64,000 nucleotides of DNA from Sycobia sp. Sy_11 (GCA_018907035.1 JACCIC010000049.1:1-64000); one strand, 5' to 3'; positions 38,585-50,938 are shown, counted from the first letter of the stretch. A program made the numbers and translations. The notes: generated from the sequence alone by a model not told the origin.

Positions 38585-38635
<51 letters not shown>
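38549..38635. repeat. (GT)n microsatellite, one interruption
   Basis: 87 bp of GT broken by GGTTGG at about 38581-38586. It is the longest GT array in the window. Confidence 0.97.
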
Positions 38636-38637
<2 letters not shown>

Positions 38638-38781
38638 GTATGTGTTTAAAAAAGGGAAAAAAGTAAGAATGATTGAAATTTCTTTCTTTAAAAATCCCTG
38701 TTAATTCTAAGGTGAGCCGCCTTCAAAAGAACACATCTATAACTACTGTACATCTACAAATATATATACATATATATATAT

Positions 38782-38785
<4 letters not shown>

Positions 38786-38816
<31 letters not shown>
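38786..38816. repeat. (TA)15 microsatellite
   Basis: A 31-bp TA run followed at once by a GCAT repeat (38817-38829). Confidence 0.96.
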
Positions 38817-38819
<3 letters not shown>

Positions 38820-39438
38820 TGCATGCATGTACGTATACGTATCTATAACTATATAGATTTCCATATTCGCAGCAAAGAAATAATCAATGCATTCCTGCAT
38901 TTACACGGCATTTATTTTTTCACGGCTTCAGTCCTCCGGCCGTCCCACCGCCAAGTGCACGCGCGCGCGCAAACACACACACACGCGCGTGCGCACACAC
39001 CTATAGACACTGGCGGAATACTTGCTCAATTACCATCGAAACGACTAAGAAACGAGGCGGCGAATCGCTGCTGAAGGCGCGCTGTCCCGGAGTAGAGGGT
39101 GGGGGAGGGATGGTTGCGCTCAGACGTAAAAGCCAAAACGAAAATAGCTCGTGCCGCGCGCGCGCTGCTCCCGACTAAATATTTCATCTGAATTACAAAC
39201 AAGCGCGCCCGGTTGCGGAGCGGGAGGGGGAGGAGTTGGTAAGGGAATACAGGGGGAAAAAAAGAACCCACCGCAGTTCCACGCGGGCGGCGTCGGCGGC
39301 GGCGCCGGCTGTTTTCGCCCGGAACTCGCAATTACCCGATAACGGACAGGTATTTTATTGATTTTGCCGTGCACGCGGGAAAACCGGGTTCGCCGCGGTC
39401 TGAGCGACGGGGAGGAGGTGTGGATGGGGTGGAGATGG

Positions 39439-39441
<3 letters not shown>

Positions 39442-39502
<61 letters not shown>
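39442..39502. repeat. (GA)30 microsatellite
   Basis: 61 bp of GA with one A interruption. Confidence 0.97.
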
Positions 39503-39503
<1 letters not shown>

Positions 39504-39556
39504 CCAAATCGATTCGCTTCCGTCGTCGCCGCCGACGGTCTTTTTTGCTTTCGCCT

Positions 39557-39559
<3 letters not shown>

Positions 39560-39608
<49 letters not shown>
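39560..39608. repeat. (TA)24 microsatellite
   Basis: A 49-bp TA run; first of three within 235 bp. Confidence 0.98.
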
Positions 39609-39611
<3 letters not shown>

Positions 39612-39657
39612 TGTGCGCGCGTGTGTTTGTGTATGCGAAATTTATGTTCCACCGTGC

Positions 39658-39660
<3 letters not shown>

Positions 39661-39694
<34 letters not shown>
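39661..39694. repeat. (TA)17 microsatellite
   Basis: A 34-bp TA run. Confidence 0.97.
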
Positions 39695-39695
<1 letters not shown>

Positions 39696-39743
39696 GCCGG
39701 TGAACTGCTTATATGCATACACTTATCTCGTATATATAATATA

Positions 39744-39745
<2 letters not shown>

Positions 39746-39792
<47 letters not shown>
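39746..39792. repeat. (TA)23 microsatellite
   Basis: A 47-bp TA run. Confidence 0.98.
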
Positions 39793-39794
<2 letters not shown>

Positions 39795-40141
39795 CTATGA
39801 GAGACGAGTTAAGAACGGGATGGTGCGGGGGAGGGAAAAAGAAGGAGAAGCAGCCGCTATTACCAAGCGAAGACAATTTACGACTGGCTTGGGTTATATA
39901 TGAGGAAAAACACTACACATGCGTATGTTATATATGTACATGCACAAAGTAGTGTTCGCATATGCCCGTTATATATATTATAGGGGTGCCCTATATATAT
40001 GTATACAGGTATATGTATGTAATGCTGCACTGCGCGCAGTGCGAGGTCCCGCGAATCCGAAGCTCTCATAAAAATGCCGTGTGCAAGGGTAGTCGTTATT
40101 TGTCGCACTGATATAATGCCATTTCACTTTTCTTCCCTATA

Positions 40142-40477
40142 CATTCTCTGTTACATCAGCCAACTACAATTGTGTATTTCAATTTTTTGAAACAAGCAGT
40201 CAGCCGCATATTATGGAAGGCTTTTAGAATCATTACCGTTCTCTCTGTAATTTTAAATGTCGTCGTGTCGTTTTGATGAATGAAAAAAAGGCAGACAACA
40301 AAAAAAGTAATCAAACGCTTGTAGTTTTGGTCCGGTATTTGGAGGCCGCCTTTTGGAATTTCTCAAAGCATTACGTGTAATTTAACAGTGTGAAGGGAAT
40401 GGCAACGATTTTAAAGGTCTTCGTTATGTATACAACTATTGGCATCAATATATTCAGAAATTGCCGGAGTATGTTCC
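40142..40477. mobile_element. Fold-back (MITE-like) element, copy 1
   Basis: Begins CATTCTCTGTTACATCAGC. The first ~110 bp are recognisable, in reverse complement, in its last ~110 bp (for example GAAGGCTTTTAGAATCATTACC against the complement of GGCAACGATTTTAAAGGTCTTC). The segment 40240-40477 is also the reverse complement of the neighbouring element (40541-40790), sharing GGGAATGGCAACGATTTT, TCCGGTATTT and CTTCGTTAT. No ORF. The two copies therefore belong to one family of non-coding palindromic transposons. Superfamily is unknown. Confidence 0.7.
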
Positions 40478-40540
40478 ATATGTCTATATATATATAACCA
40501 GTCCAATTTGCTTCCTATATATATATATATATATCTGGAG

Positions 40541-40841
40541 CATTCTCCGTCAAATCAGCTCATCCCAACTACACATTTCAATTATTCAAAATAAATAGTT
40601 TTATAAATAACGAAGCCTTACAAAATCGTTGCCATTCCCACCATAAATTGAAATCGCGCGTATGCATGTTTAGGCGAATTGTAAATGGCGACCTCAAAAT
40701 ACCGGATAAAAATTACAAACGTTCAATTATGTTTTAATTCATCTTTGTTAATTCAGCAAAATGACACGGTGGGATGTTAAATTATAAAGGAAAATTTAGG
40801 ATATAAGGGAAAAAAGGATTTGAAAAGGCTTTCGCCATTTA

Positions 40842-40908
<67 letters not shown>

Positions 40909-40960
40909 ATCTCGAAAAATTAAAATGCGCAGGGGTGTTTGGCTCATCTGACGGAGAATA
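40541..40960. mobile_element. Fold-back (MITE-like) element, copy 2
   Basis: Starts CATTCTCCGTCAAATCAGC (40541-40559). The reverse complement of GGCTCATCTGACGGAGAAT at 40941-40959 gives a matching terminus, so terminal inverted repeats of about 19 bp with few mismatches can be read. The first 250 bp match copy 1 in inverted orientation. A 62-bp TA array (40845-40906) lies inside, near the right end. No coding capacity. Whether copies 1 and 2 are two insertions or one rearranged unit is undecided. Confidence 0.65.
40845..40906. repeat. (TA)31 microsatellite inside fold-back element
   Basis: An uninterrupted 62-bp TA run. Confidence 0.98.
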
Positions 40961-41015
40961 CACCTGTGTATATTACATTGAATCGCGAATTCTTGCTCTT
41001 ATATTTTTCTTTCGC

Positions 41016-41018
<3 letters not shown>

Positions 41019-41066
<48 letters not shown>
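41019..41066. repeat. (TA)24 microsatellite
   Basis: A 48-bp TA run. Confidence 0.98.
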
Positions 41067-41067
<1 letters not shown>

Positions 41068-41136
41068 CGCTTGTATATTTACCGCCTTTCTTTGCTCCGC
41101 GTGACCGTTCGTATTTGTACACGTGTATATACACAC

Positions 41137-41138
<2 letters not shown>

Positions 41139-41182
<44 letters not shown>
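41139..41182. repeat. (TA)22 microsatellite
   Basis: A 44-bp TA run. Confidence 0.98.
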
Positions 41183-41184
<2 letters not shown>

Positions 41185-41315
41185 CTCGAGCGAGAATGCC
41201 GCGTCGATCGCGCCGCGTTACTCTTTTTTCTTTTCTTTTTTGCCAAGTCCGTGCAATTATAATATACCTATATATGCAGATACTTATACTCGTTTATAGC
41301 GCGAACTGTTAAAAT

Positions 41316-41317
<2 letters not shown>

Positions 41318-41347
<30 letters not shown>
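41318..41347. repeat. (CT)15 microsatellite
   Basis: A 30-bp CT run. Confidence 0.95.
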
Positions 41348-41351
<4 letters not shown>

Positions 41352-42378
41352 GCCGCCGAGAAATAGGCCGGATTGAACGATCAAGAGAGGCTTATTTAAT
41401 GGGAATTAAATTGCGCCTCGCGGTCGGCGGTGAGGCTACTTATACATATATACACGCGTATTTCTTTTTTATCGCCGAGAGAGCGCGGCAGGGGGGGGGG
41501 CAGGAATTTTCAACGCGTATAATATGTGCATGCGTGCGTGCGTGTGTGTGTGTGTTTTTTTTAATTTTTTCTATTTTTTGTTTCTGTTTTTTTTCTGTTT
41601 TTTTTTTTTTAACCGTAATCGAGCCAGAACGTTGATCGGCTTATACATTAATGCGCTAAAGTATATGGGCTTAGGAGAACGCGCATTTAATGAGTGCGTC
41701 GGCGCGATACGGGACGGCCAGGTTGAAAACGCACTGGTCGATTTAATTAAAATTTCTAATTAATTTATCGTCGAGAATGTCCCTTGCTTCGCTTTTTTTT
41801 CTCTTCAAATTGCGAAATGATTACTTTTCCGTTTTTGTTTTTTTCTTTTTTTTTTGGTTTTATTTTTTGTTCAATACAAATTCATTATTGACACAATACG
41901 CACAAATGCATTTGCATTTTTAGTCAGATGTAATTATTAAATATACATATAGATATATACAGCGTTTTTTACCGATTATCCGACTGTTCTTTTGAATTTT
42001 GCCATACGTAGTCGCGAAGATATTTCGCTTGAGCTCGATGTGACGCGCTACGCCGCCGCCGTAACGAAGACCCGAAGTTGCATCAAGTCATTATAGTTCG
42101 AGCGGGGCATAAATCTGCCTCATTCCGCGGTGCAACTTTTGCTCTGTAAGCCAGTATCGTTTAATGTTCCGCGATATTGGTACACATACTGTACACACAC
42201 ATCCGTCTGTATCCATAGTTGCGAAAAATTCGAATAAAGAGCTCGTGACAAAGTGAGTAATTATATGTAAGTGTAGCGTAATAATAATGTCGAGAAAATA
42301 CGGGGTAGAAAAAGGTGTGACAATTTTTTGCTTATTACACGAACCTTTTCTGTAATAGGTGTGAATAATTTTAGCGTG

Positions 42379-42381
<3 letters not shown>

Positions 42382-42428
<47 letters not shown>
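42382..42428. repeat. (AC)23 microsatellite
   Basis: An uninterrupted 47-bp AC run. A (TG)n run of about 26 bp follows at 42902-42927. Confidence 0.97.
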
Positions 42429-42431
<3 letters not shown>

Positions 42432-43492
42432 TGTACAGGTAAGAAATATATCCTTGTTATTTTACTCAGTTATAATTCATTACAGTTAAACGAAGGAGAA
42501 CATTTTTTTTTTTTGAATTTGTTAATACTCTGTCTCAGTTGTTAATGCTATTCTCAGTCTCAGCGAATTGTACGTTTGCGCGATCTTTTTTAAAAGTCCC
42601 ATCCGAATCATAAAGCCGAACGACGAGCCATCGGCTGTTTTCCTGGAATTAAAATTGCGGAAGTTAAATTTCTGCTCGAGTTTAAGCTAAGAAATTTCGA
42701 AATGTCTCATTTAAGTTTACAATTGTTAATACTTTTTTTTTTTGCTAAATAAAATTTTTTACTCTTCAAGACAAAAAAAATGTGCAGCGCTAATTTACAA
42801 TTTTATTTGACTTTGAAAATCGTAAACTCAAAAATGAAGTTTACTGCCACTTAAAGATCTGTAGAGCGTGTAATTTTAAAAAATATTTTTAAAACAACAT
42901 ATGTGTGTGTGTGTGTGTGTGTGTGTGGAAAAGACGGGAGAAAACAGACCGAACTGAAAAATTTTCCTACACACCCATAAAATGCGTATAAAAGCTGCAC
43001 GTTTAAAATGTAAACAATACATTAAAAATTTTCAAAATTGTTATAAGTCGACTTATAGTTTATTTATGCAAGTGCTCTGTTCTAAAAAAAAAGCAAAAGC
43101 AACTGTATAAAAAAAACACTAAAGGTCTAAAAGTTTCTAACAAATTCTCGTTTGTCATTTTCAGTAGGGTATCAAGCTGACGTTCCGAAAACGGACAACT
43201 GTATATATAATTTGACTGAAACGTCGGCTGCATTATTATTCTTATTATTATTATTTTTTTTAAGAAAACAATTTTGACCGCGATTATCGTCGAAGACTCT
43301 ACATTTACATTCAGCATTAATGTTTTTTTCCCTCTTTTCTCTTTTTTACTTTACTGAACACTCAAACAGACATTACTTAAGAATTTAATGCTACGTCGAG
43401 ATTATTAGGGACATAAGTGTGTAGCAATTTTGGCGCAAATTATTAATGCATTAAATTTAAAATACTGTAATGATCGAGTTTAGGTACGTCGA

Positions 43493-43522
43493 GGTTCTAT
43501 ATATATATATATATATAGAACC
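43493..43522. repeat. Perfect 30-bp palindrome around a TA core
   Basis: GGTTC, a TA tract and GAACC form an exact palindrome with non-TA ends, unlike the ordinary TA arrays. Confidence 0.9.
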
Positions 43523-43758
43523 GGTTTCATATAAAATTGTACGTTATGAGTATGCGGACGATAACATCGACAAACAGACAAGAGGAACAAAAAGAAATAC
43601 ATGTATATAGATATTTATAAAATCTAAAATCGCTTTTTTTACAGCACCCTTTTATTTGCCGCAATAATCCGCTAGCCTAATGATTTAAATTTTTATCGGC
43701 ATAAATTAGCTTCTCGCTTCTATACAAGGTATACTTTTTTCATTTCCAGCCACCTTCC

Positions 43759-43761
<3 letters not shown>

Positions 43762-43825
<64 letters not shown>
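43762..43825. repeat. (TA)32 microsatellite
   Basis: An uninterrupted 64-bp TA run. Confidence 0.98.
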
Positions 43826-43826
<1 letters not shown>

Positions 43827-44217
43827 TTTTAAATCATTTTTATAACCCGTCGATCTTGGCTGTAAACTCGTTTTTAAACCCATTTTTTCACCTCTATAAT
43901 ATGCAAAGTTCCACCACGCGGCGCTAAAAAATAACTCCTTCTATACATAAATATGTATATATGGCAGATGCTCCAGGGGAGGGGGGGGATTTTTCTATGT
44001 ACCCGTGGCGAAGGACGAATATATATGCATAATTAACGCGTCGTCGTCGTCGCACGCAGGAAATCAGTCGTAATCTGGCGCGCGCGTATATAAAATTACC
44101 CCTTCCCCCATCTCTCAAATAGCCCAATCAGTCCAACCATCCTCCTCCCTCCTGCCGTTCGTCGTTCCGCGATCGATAATCATTACTCCTCATAATACGC
44201 CGCTTTATTAAATCCAA

Positions 44218-44222
<5 letters not shown>

Positions 44223-44267
<45 letters not shown>
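44223..44267. repeat. (TA)22 microsatellite
   Basis: A 45-bp TA run. Confidence 0.98.
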
Positions 44268-44269
<2 letters not shown>

Positions 44270-45024
44270 GCAGCTCTCCTTCCTTGCCGCGCGTCGTATA
44301 GATCAGCCCGATAAGCTCGGGGACCTCTCGTTATGCATTGCATGCGCTATTCACCCCCACAGCGGCGGCGGACGTTTATAACTCCTGCGCGCGCACACAC
44401 ACTCACACACTCGCACAGTTACACACGTATACGTATATAACATAACGCTTGTCCGTAGCCACCGTATAGGCGAGAGGACAACTACAGCCCCCCCCCCACC
44501 CCCAAGCTGGTCTCTCGCGCACGTACAATAATTGCTTTACGTCGGACTTATCGGCGCGCCCTTATCGTTTAATCCACCCGCGGCCATTGAAACGGCGGCG
44601 CTGGGTCGATCGCACTATGCCTGTATGATACGCGCGCGCATATATACAAGTATATACGACCGGATGTTTTCGGGCGCTTGTACAATGCGGTGAAATTGCA
44701 ACAGCGATAGTATAACAGTGGAGGCTCGTTTTTTCTTTCTGTTTTTTTTTTTTTTTTTTGTTTTATCAAGGAGATAATTATTGAGACGATAACGAGAGAC
44801 CGTCAGACGGTGTAGTGTCTAACTGTGTATGCACGTAGACGTACAGATACACGCACACAAGTTATGTAAAACTCTTGCTAAGGTGCAGCGATTCGGTTAC
44901 GATAATGCGGATATTCGTCGAATCAACGCCCCCCTTATTTTTTTTTATTAGCGAGGATTTTTCCCCCTTTGATCCACATCATTACAAATTTTTATATAGC
45001 GTGATTCCTTTCTGCCGCGTACTA

Positions 45025-45028
<4 letters not shown>

Positions 45029-45082
<54 letters not shown>
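45029..45082. repeat. (TA)27 microsatellite
   Basis: A 54-bp TA run. Confidence 0.98.
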
Positions 45083-45083
<1 letters not shown>

Positions 45084-45629
45084 CTATTTATTACGCGGCC
45101 TTGCCTTGAGTTGAAATTATCGTGTAAACACTGTTGCGAAAAATTGATTGCGTTATTTTATTATCTGGTTAGTTTCGCGCGGTTTTAACATTACAGAAAT
45201 GAGATAAGCACTTGCAAAATGCTCCCATTAATCTAATGTATAATCTACTATACCAGTATTGAAACAATAAAATTATTTGCGCTAAAGTAATTTTAAGGAG
45301 GTGTTTTCGTTCCTTCTATTTATAAGATTTCTTTATGTTCATTAGTTACAGTCGTGACATAAGATAATATCAGTTGGATGATGTACTTTAAAAAAAAAAA
45401 AAAAAAGAAACGACTGTATTGAATCTTGTAGAAATGTCAAAACTCTTTTACAAGTGAAACATTTGTATGAATAAAAAAGAAAACAAAATACTTTACAATC
45501 GAATACTTTAATTGAACGTAAATTAAAATTAATGAATGACGTTATTTTACGATAACTTACAGTTCAACTAAAAATTTTTACATATAATTAAATATTGGTT
45601 TCAAATAGAATTTAAAATGTATTGTTTAA

Positions 45630-45635
<6 letters not shown>

Positions 45636-45682
<47 letters not shown>
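45636..45682. repeat. (TA)23 microsatellite
   Basis: A 47-bp TA run at the left edge of a microsatellite-free block. Confidence 0.98.
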
Positions 45683-45684
<2 letters not shown>

Positions 45685-48530
45685 TGAACTTTCCATAGTG
45701 ACTGCGAAACCTTTTCGAAATCTTGTAAAACCTTTGGTCCAGCGCGCCAAGTGATTAACATCTGTGTAACTGATGGAATAGCTCATCGTGTGTAAATGTC
45801 AGAGTTTCAAGCGAAAATACTTGATTCTCTTCACTACGATCTCTTCTATGACCTATCAGGGTACCATTCAAAATAAACGTTTTGGCCTGACGAAGACTGG
45901 AATTTTAGCTTTGTAGACTTAGGAGCAGCCATAAATGACGAATTCCTTGCTCTTATTTATTGAAAGAAATTTGCATCACAGCAAAGAAAGTAACTGACTG
46001 TACACAAAAAGGTATAGCTGATCTATGTAAAGATATCTTTTTGATCCACTATATGTAATAGGTTAGGGATATTATTGAGAAATTTTCTAAAAAACCATAA
46101 CGGCTGATTTCCTTGAAGAAGCAACGCACCTTTCCACATCCTTCCTGAGCAATTATTTCGAACATAGCCCGAAATTTGGTTGGACGTAAAAGTAAGACAG
46201 CATATAATTCTAGTAAAATTCGGGATTGGAAAGACTTTAGAGATGCGCTTAACAAAGAGTTATAATGTTCAAAAAAACTTTTCTGGACGTTCATTGGACA
46301 GCCGGTAAGGTAGCTACTAACGATGCCTAAGAATTTATAACTATCTATATTTCTATGCGTTAGAAGGGATGAGGCACATATAATCGGCTGATGATTCACC
46401 TGCAATATAGAGAAATTCTCCAGATGCTTAGGATTAAATGTATAGGAATGTTTATCTTTTGAAAAGTAAGGTAGGATCATTGGTACATTCCAGGACAGAA
46501 TCAATAAGTGATGCTTTCATACAGATGGATATATATGTATATGGACATGTTATTTACAGAAAACAATCAATAACAAGGAGTTCTTATTAGGTAGAGATAT
46601 TATGCGATTGTATTATAAGCTTAATCAGTGGTTATTTTTATGGTAGTCAAGGACGGAGAAGATTTAAATAGTTAACAATAGATAATACCTACATTTGCTT
46701 GGATAGTCAAGTATTGTCTAGGTATCGCTTCACAATTTCACTTCTTCTCGGCTAGTTTATGAGTCTTCTATGGCAAGTAAATACTGTCGTAGATCCAAAA
46801 TAGCAGTGTCTGGCACAAAGTTTGTTCCGAAAGATTGATGTGGAATACAGTAAAATGCTGTCGTCCGGCTAATGCACTTATGGGCGTATCTATAAGCACC
46901 AAATATATATAAAGTCATTAATGCGGGGATCTGACCTGGTCACAATGAATTGTCTTATCACTCTCAATCAAACTGTCATAGAGCTCGATCTTAATTACCG
47001 TTTTTGCACCAAAGAACACGTTGTATTTGTAAGCTATTCTTTGTTCGGTGAAAAAAAAATTTGAAAGTTTTTTTTACAAATACCTTTTACAACAATATTA
47101 TTATATATGCAAATACGAGGTGGAATCGTTATAAAAAATTCTTTTCAATAATTATTAATTATTCATAATAGTTTCTAAATAAGTCCAATTTTTCAAACAT
47201 GATGATATGTATATCAATGTAATAAGATGTATCACGTTGGGGACCTATACCGCGATTCGCGCCTTAGACTCGTGTGGCTGTGCATAAATTTTACACTATA
47301 TGCTATATTTAGTAGCTGTAATATCATAAACTCCTATGTTATTTTCTAAGATGTATGCAATTACAACAATAATTTGAAATCTCGCTTTTTAACACAATAT
47401 TCTTCTCTCATAGATAATTTAATTGTCTTTATACTTTATAACTTCTGAATTATTTTAGCAAACATCGTGCGTCTAGAAATTGGTTATCTGTCATCCTACT
47501 GATGAGCCCAGCAGGTAACTGAGTTTGAAACGTACAAATAGTAATTTTTTAGAATATAATTTTACTTTATCTTCTTCAAAAAAATTATTTCTTCCATACT
47601 TCTTGTAAAGTAAATCTCATATTTGACTTAATGGCCTTAGATATATAGTCGATGTTTTACATCGCAAAATTCTGGAACGATTCAAGTGTTTCAGAAATTA
47701 TACATTCCTCTCAAGAATATATTTTAATTATATGCTATATGTTTGACCGATGAGCACTGCACACACGAGCACATGTGAATTCTCTCCTTGTCAGCTCTAG
47801 CTTAGCTGGACACACGTGGCCCGTTTTTCATTCTAAATAAAGCAAGGTATCTTTTTGCAATTGCGGATACAGAGAAAAAGCACTAAAAAGGAACAAAAAC
47901 AAAAAAAAACTAGTCGCTCGGTATGTTATGAATACATACACAATACCCTGCCGTACCTACCTTTCACTTTACCGGCCGGTTGTGTTCCAAAGATCCCTCA
48001 TTATTCCAGACCGTTACAGTTGTTCCAGATCAATACGTCACTGCAACTTTTTCAGGAGCTACAGTTTATAGTAGATTCCAAACCAGTTATTAACTAAATA
48101 AACACACAAGCCCATTTGGCTCTCAGGTATTTCCGAGTTTCTCTCCTACTTGGACTAACACGATTTGTTGGCTCCTGGTATAACGATCTCCAGCAGCACG
48201 AGGTGTATGATTAGAAACCAAGATGTCCGTTTTAATCTTCATATCTTAAATATTGTCTGGGTTTGATAATTATTCTGATTGTCGATAAATGTGCGTGCTT
48301 GGGAGAGGTGAGAGAAGACAAAGATCGCATTATCAAGAGAACTTTTATATTCTATGCAAAAAATGTTACTTCACAGATTCAAATTTATGCAGTCTTTTCG
48401 AATACAACTAGTATCTATAACGAACCACGAGATTTGTACTCTACACTACGGTTAAATTTAAACAAATTCTTAAAAATTACTACTTTTCAAAGATCACGTC
48501 TTCCTTGTTTTTACTGTACAGCCCAGATGC
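45683..48530. other. Microsatellite-free block, probable decayed repeat sequence
   Basis: 2.8 kb without any dinucleotide array. It contains the 151-codon ORF listed next. LTR-like signals occur around 47750-48180: AATAAA at 47836-47841 shortly before a G-rich turn, and TTGGCTCCTGG near 48168 resembling a primer-binding site. No second LTR, gag or pol could be found. Confidence 0.45.
46049..46504 (-). other. Unassigned 151-codon ORF
   Basis: The longest ORF in the window, apart from the mariner, that does not depend on simple repeats. The translation has mixed composition with hydrophobic stretches (around residues 92-108) and a late Cys-Gly-Lys-Val-Arg-Cys segment. It contains S-Y-K-F-L-G-I, which resembles a motif downstream of the LINE reverse-transcriptase core, but the surrounding residues do not support that assignment. 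No splice structure or upstream continuation was found. It is either a decayed repeat ORF, a gene relic or chance. No function is proposed. Confidence 0.25.
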
Positions 48531-48836
48531 TATAAGTATGCGTTTCACATCCGTCCCCGGATGAACCATAAAGCGACTGCTTCAATTGTGGAGAATGAAG
48601 AAGCCTTTAAATCTGCGATAATCACCGGCGCTCTTTTTCTCCCCGCGGGCGTATAACGAGCGAAGTTGTAACAGAATCGCAATAAATCGCGAGACGGCAG
48701 AGGCAGCAGTTTTCTGAGTGTGCTAATCATTGCCTTTACCTCGCGTCATTTATCCACAAGCTGTAAAATCCCCGTTTGAAAAGGCAGCGTGAATTACGTC
48801 TCTTTACTAATAACGAAGGTCACTGATACACATCCG

Positions 48837-48879
<43 letters not shown>

Positions 48880-50760
48880 GAAAAAGAGCGGACCCCTCCC
48901 CCCCCAACCGCATTATAAACATTTCATTTACGAAAGAAATACATCAAACACACACACTTATAAATGGAAATATAATAGCAAAAACCAACTAATTAACATA
49001 TAACCAAATATATTATACTTATACGATAAAACAAAAAAAAAAAAATTACCAAAAAAAAGAAAGAAAATCACAACCTCCCTCGGTTCAATTCGAAGAAAAG
49101 CTCGCCGCTGACCTTGGATCGATCGCAATGAGAGCGCAACCGATGTATTACCATATAATAACACGGCGCGTCGAGTCTCGTCGGAAAACGTGTTTATTGG
49201 CTATAATTGCATTATTCCTGCCAAGTGGCGGTCGGTGGGCGCATGCCGCGGGATTCGCCCAGGCCATCAATCACCGCGGCGATATGCGTATTTATATATG
49301 TAGTGTGTGTGTGTGTGTATGTGCGCGCGCAGCTCGCTAACTCCTCTGGGAGTTGTGCGTCCTTCGCGTCGCGTTTGCGCATCTTCACGATACGTATGCA
49401 TTTCAAGTCTCTTGGCCGGCCACGGCGTCGTCTTCGACACGTTACCTTTTTCTCGTCCTCGTTCATCCCTACTGCGCCCCTTCTCCGCGGACCCGCATCA
49501 TTTTTGCCGATTGCACTGACTTATCTCGATCTCGCCCCTATATTTGTGTTTACGAGTTCCTCGGCGTCGGTTAATTAACGCACCTGCAGGAGATGATTGA
49601 ATAGAGCTACGCGTTGTCTATATGCGCACGCGTAATTCTATAACTCGGCTCTCCTCGTTCTCGCCGTTATGGAAGTATTATACATGTGCCACGCGTAAAG
49701 AATTCGGAATCTATTAAAAAAATGTTTTTATTCAATATAATATATATATATTCGAAGCATAGATTTATGCCTAGTATTACATTATATACTTGTTGTAATA
49801 TATTTTTATTTTAGTTAAATTTCTATAGAACGTCTTATTTATAGTTTTTTTTATATTTAAGATTTTTTTTGCAGTAGAATGGTTATACATTTACATATCT
49901 TATTCAACTCCAAATTTTTTATAACCGTTATTTACGATTGATAATTTAATATTTACCGTTTTAATGTAATGATTAGACAGAAAATTAGAAAGATGTATTG
50001 AAAATAGAAAACAATGGTAATGAATAATAAAAGGTGAAGTCTAGAAATCTATATCTTTGCAAAGCAAGCGTAATATGCAACTTGACACATCTACCATAAA
50101 GGCGCAAAATGTTATCTTTTTGAAACTGTGTACCACAAATATGGAAGCATAAAATCACTATTCACGCTTACCGTTATAAAAAAATAGCGTACTCTCGTAC
50201 CGATCGCTGTAACCTTTGCTGGCACTATTATCAGCATGCCGTTGTAAAATCGTATTTTACACTCCTGTCGCATTATCTGCTATTTTCGTTTTTAACAGTC
50301 ACGACTCTCTCATTTGCGGATTTCCTCTTCTACTTTTTTTTTGTTATAAACTACATTAGGAATTGACTATATTAAAGAATAAAATTCTGCAATATAACGA
50401 TAGATACTTCAATGGTAAAATATCTCTTGTACTAAAACATATACCTTGTTCTGTACTTGAAAATTTCTTTAGCTAACAATACCGAACAATAGCTCCTACA
50501 ACATTCTTGTGTCTACCTATTCATTAAGTGCATTTCTTTTCTTTTGTACATCGTCTAGATATAGATGTATTCAATATTTTATGACTCCAATGCCATTGAA
50601 TTCGAATACGGAACGAACGATATTTGTCATCTATTCATAAACCTGCGCACAGTCAACATTTTTAAAAACGCAAAAGTACCATAGATATGCGGTGAATAAT
50701 CGAAAAAGTATTCCGGACTCCGTGAACAAGCCCCATCCCCCATTTCACAAATTTCATATA

Positions 50761-50766
<6 letters not shown>
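48531..50766. other. Unique non-coding DNA with CpG-bearing patches
   Basis: 48540-48830 and 49080-49680 are GC-richer with many CpGs; the latter holds TAAT cores and ATCAATCA near 49266. Overlapping ORFs there lack domains. 49700-50660 is AT-rich and plain. A run of eight C is at 48898-48905. Confidence 0.5.
48840..48876. repeat. (TA)18 microsatellite
   Basis: A 37-bp TA run. Confidence 0.97.

Positions 50767-50803
<37 letters not shown>
50767..50803. repeat. (TA)18 microsatellite
   Basis: A 37-bp TA run, preceded by a short TA tract with one G. Confidence 0.97.
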
Positions 50804-50805
<2 letters not shown>

Positions 50806-50935
50806 CAGTCCGACCATCGAAAACGCGCTAAAATAAATCAAGCGAAACAAACATATTATAGTTGCGCCCTATATTAAAACCCGCGTATATGATGCCCGCG
50901 CCGCGTGTTCATACAATCGTCCCGTCTACTCTCCA

Positions 50936-50938
<3 letters not shown>

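Larger units (their letters stand above)
36107..40141. other. Microsatellite-dense non-coding DNA with a GC-rich island
   Basis: Holds the densest cluster of TA and GT arrays in the window (listed separately). A GC-rich, CpG-rich island lies at about 39030-39440, with G-rich tracts (39220-39262) and a CGGCGGCGGCG stretch near 39295-39306. 37660-38520 is AT-rich and plain. No exon or RNA gene was recognised. Confidence 0.5.
40961..45635. other. Microsatellite-dense non-coding DNA
   Basis: T-rich tract at 41553-41610 followed by a CpG- and TAAT-rich island (41611-41770). Poly-G runs occur at 41491-41500 and 43981-43988, and a C run at 44488-44497. A GC-rich patch lies at 44270-44640. Poly-T is at about 44742-44759 and poly-A at about 45390-45406. 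No gene was recognised. Confidence 0.5.
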
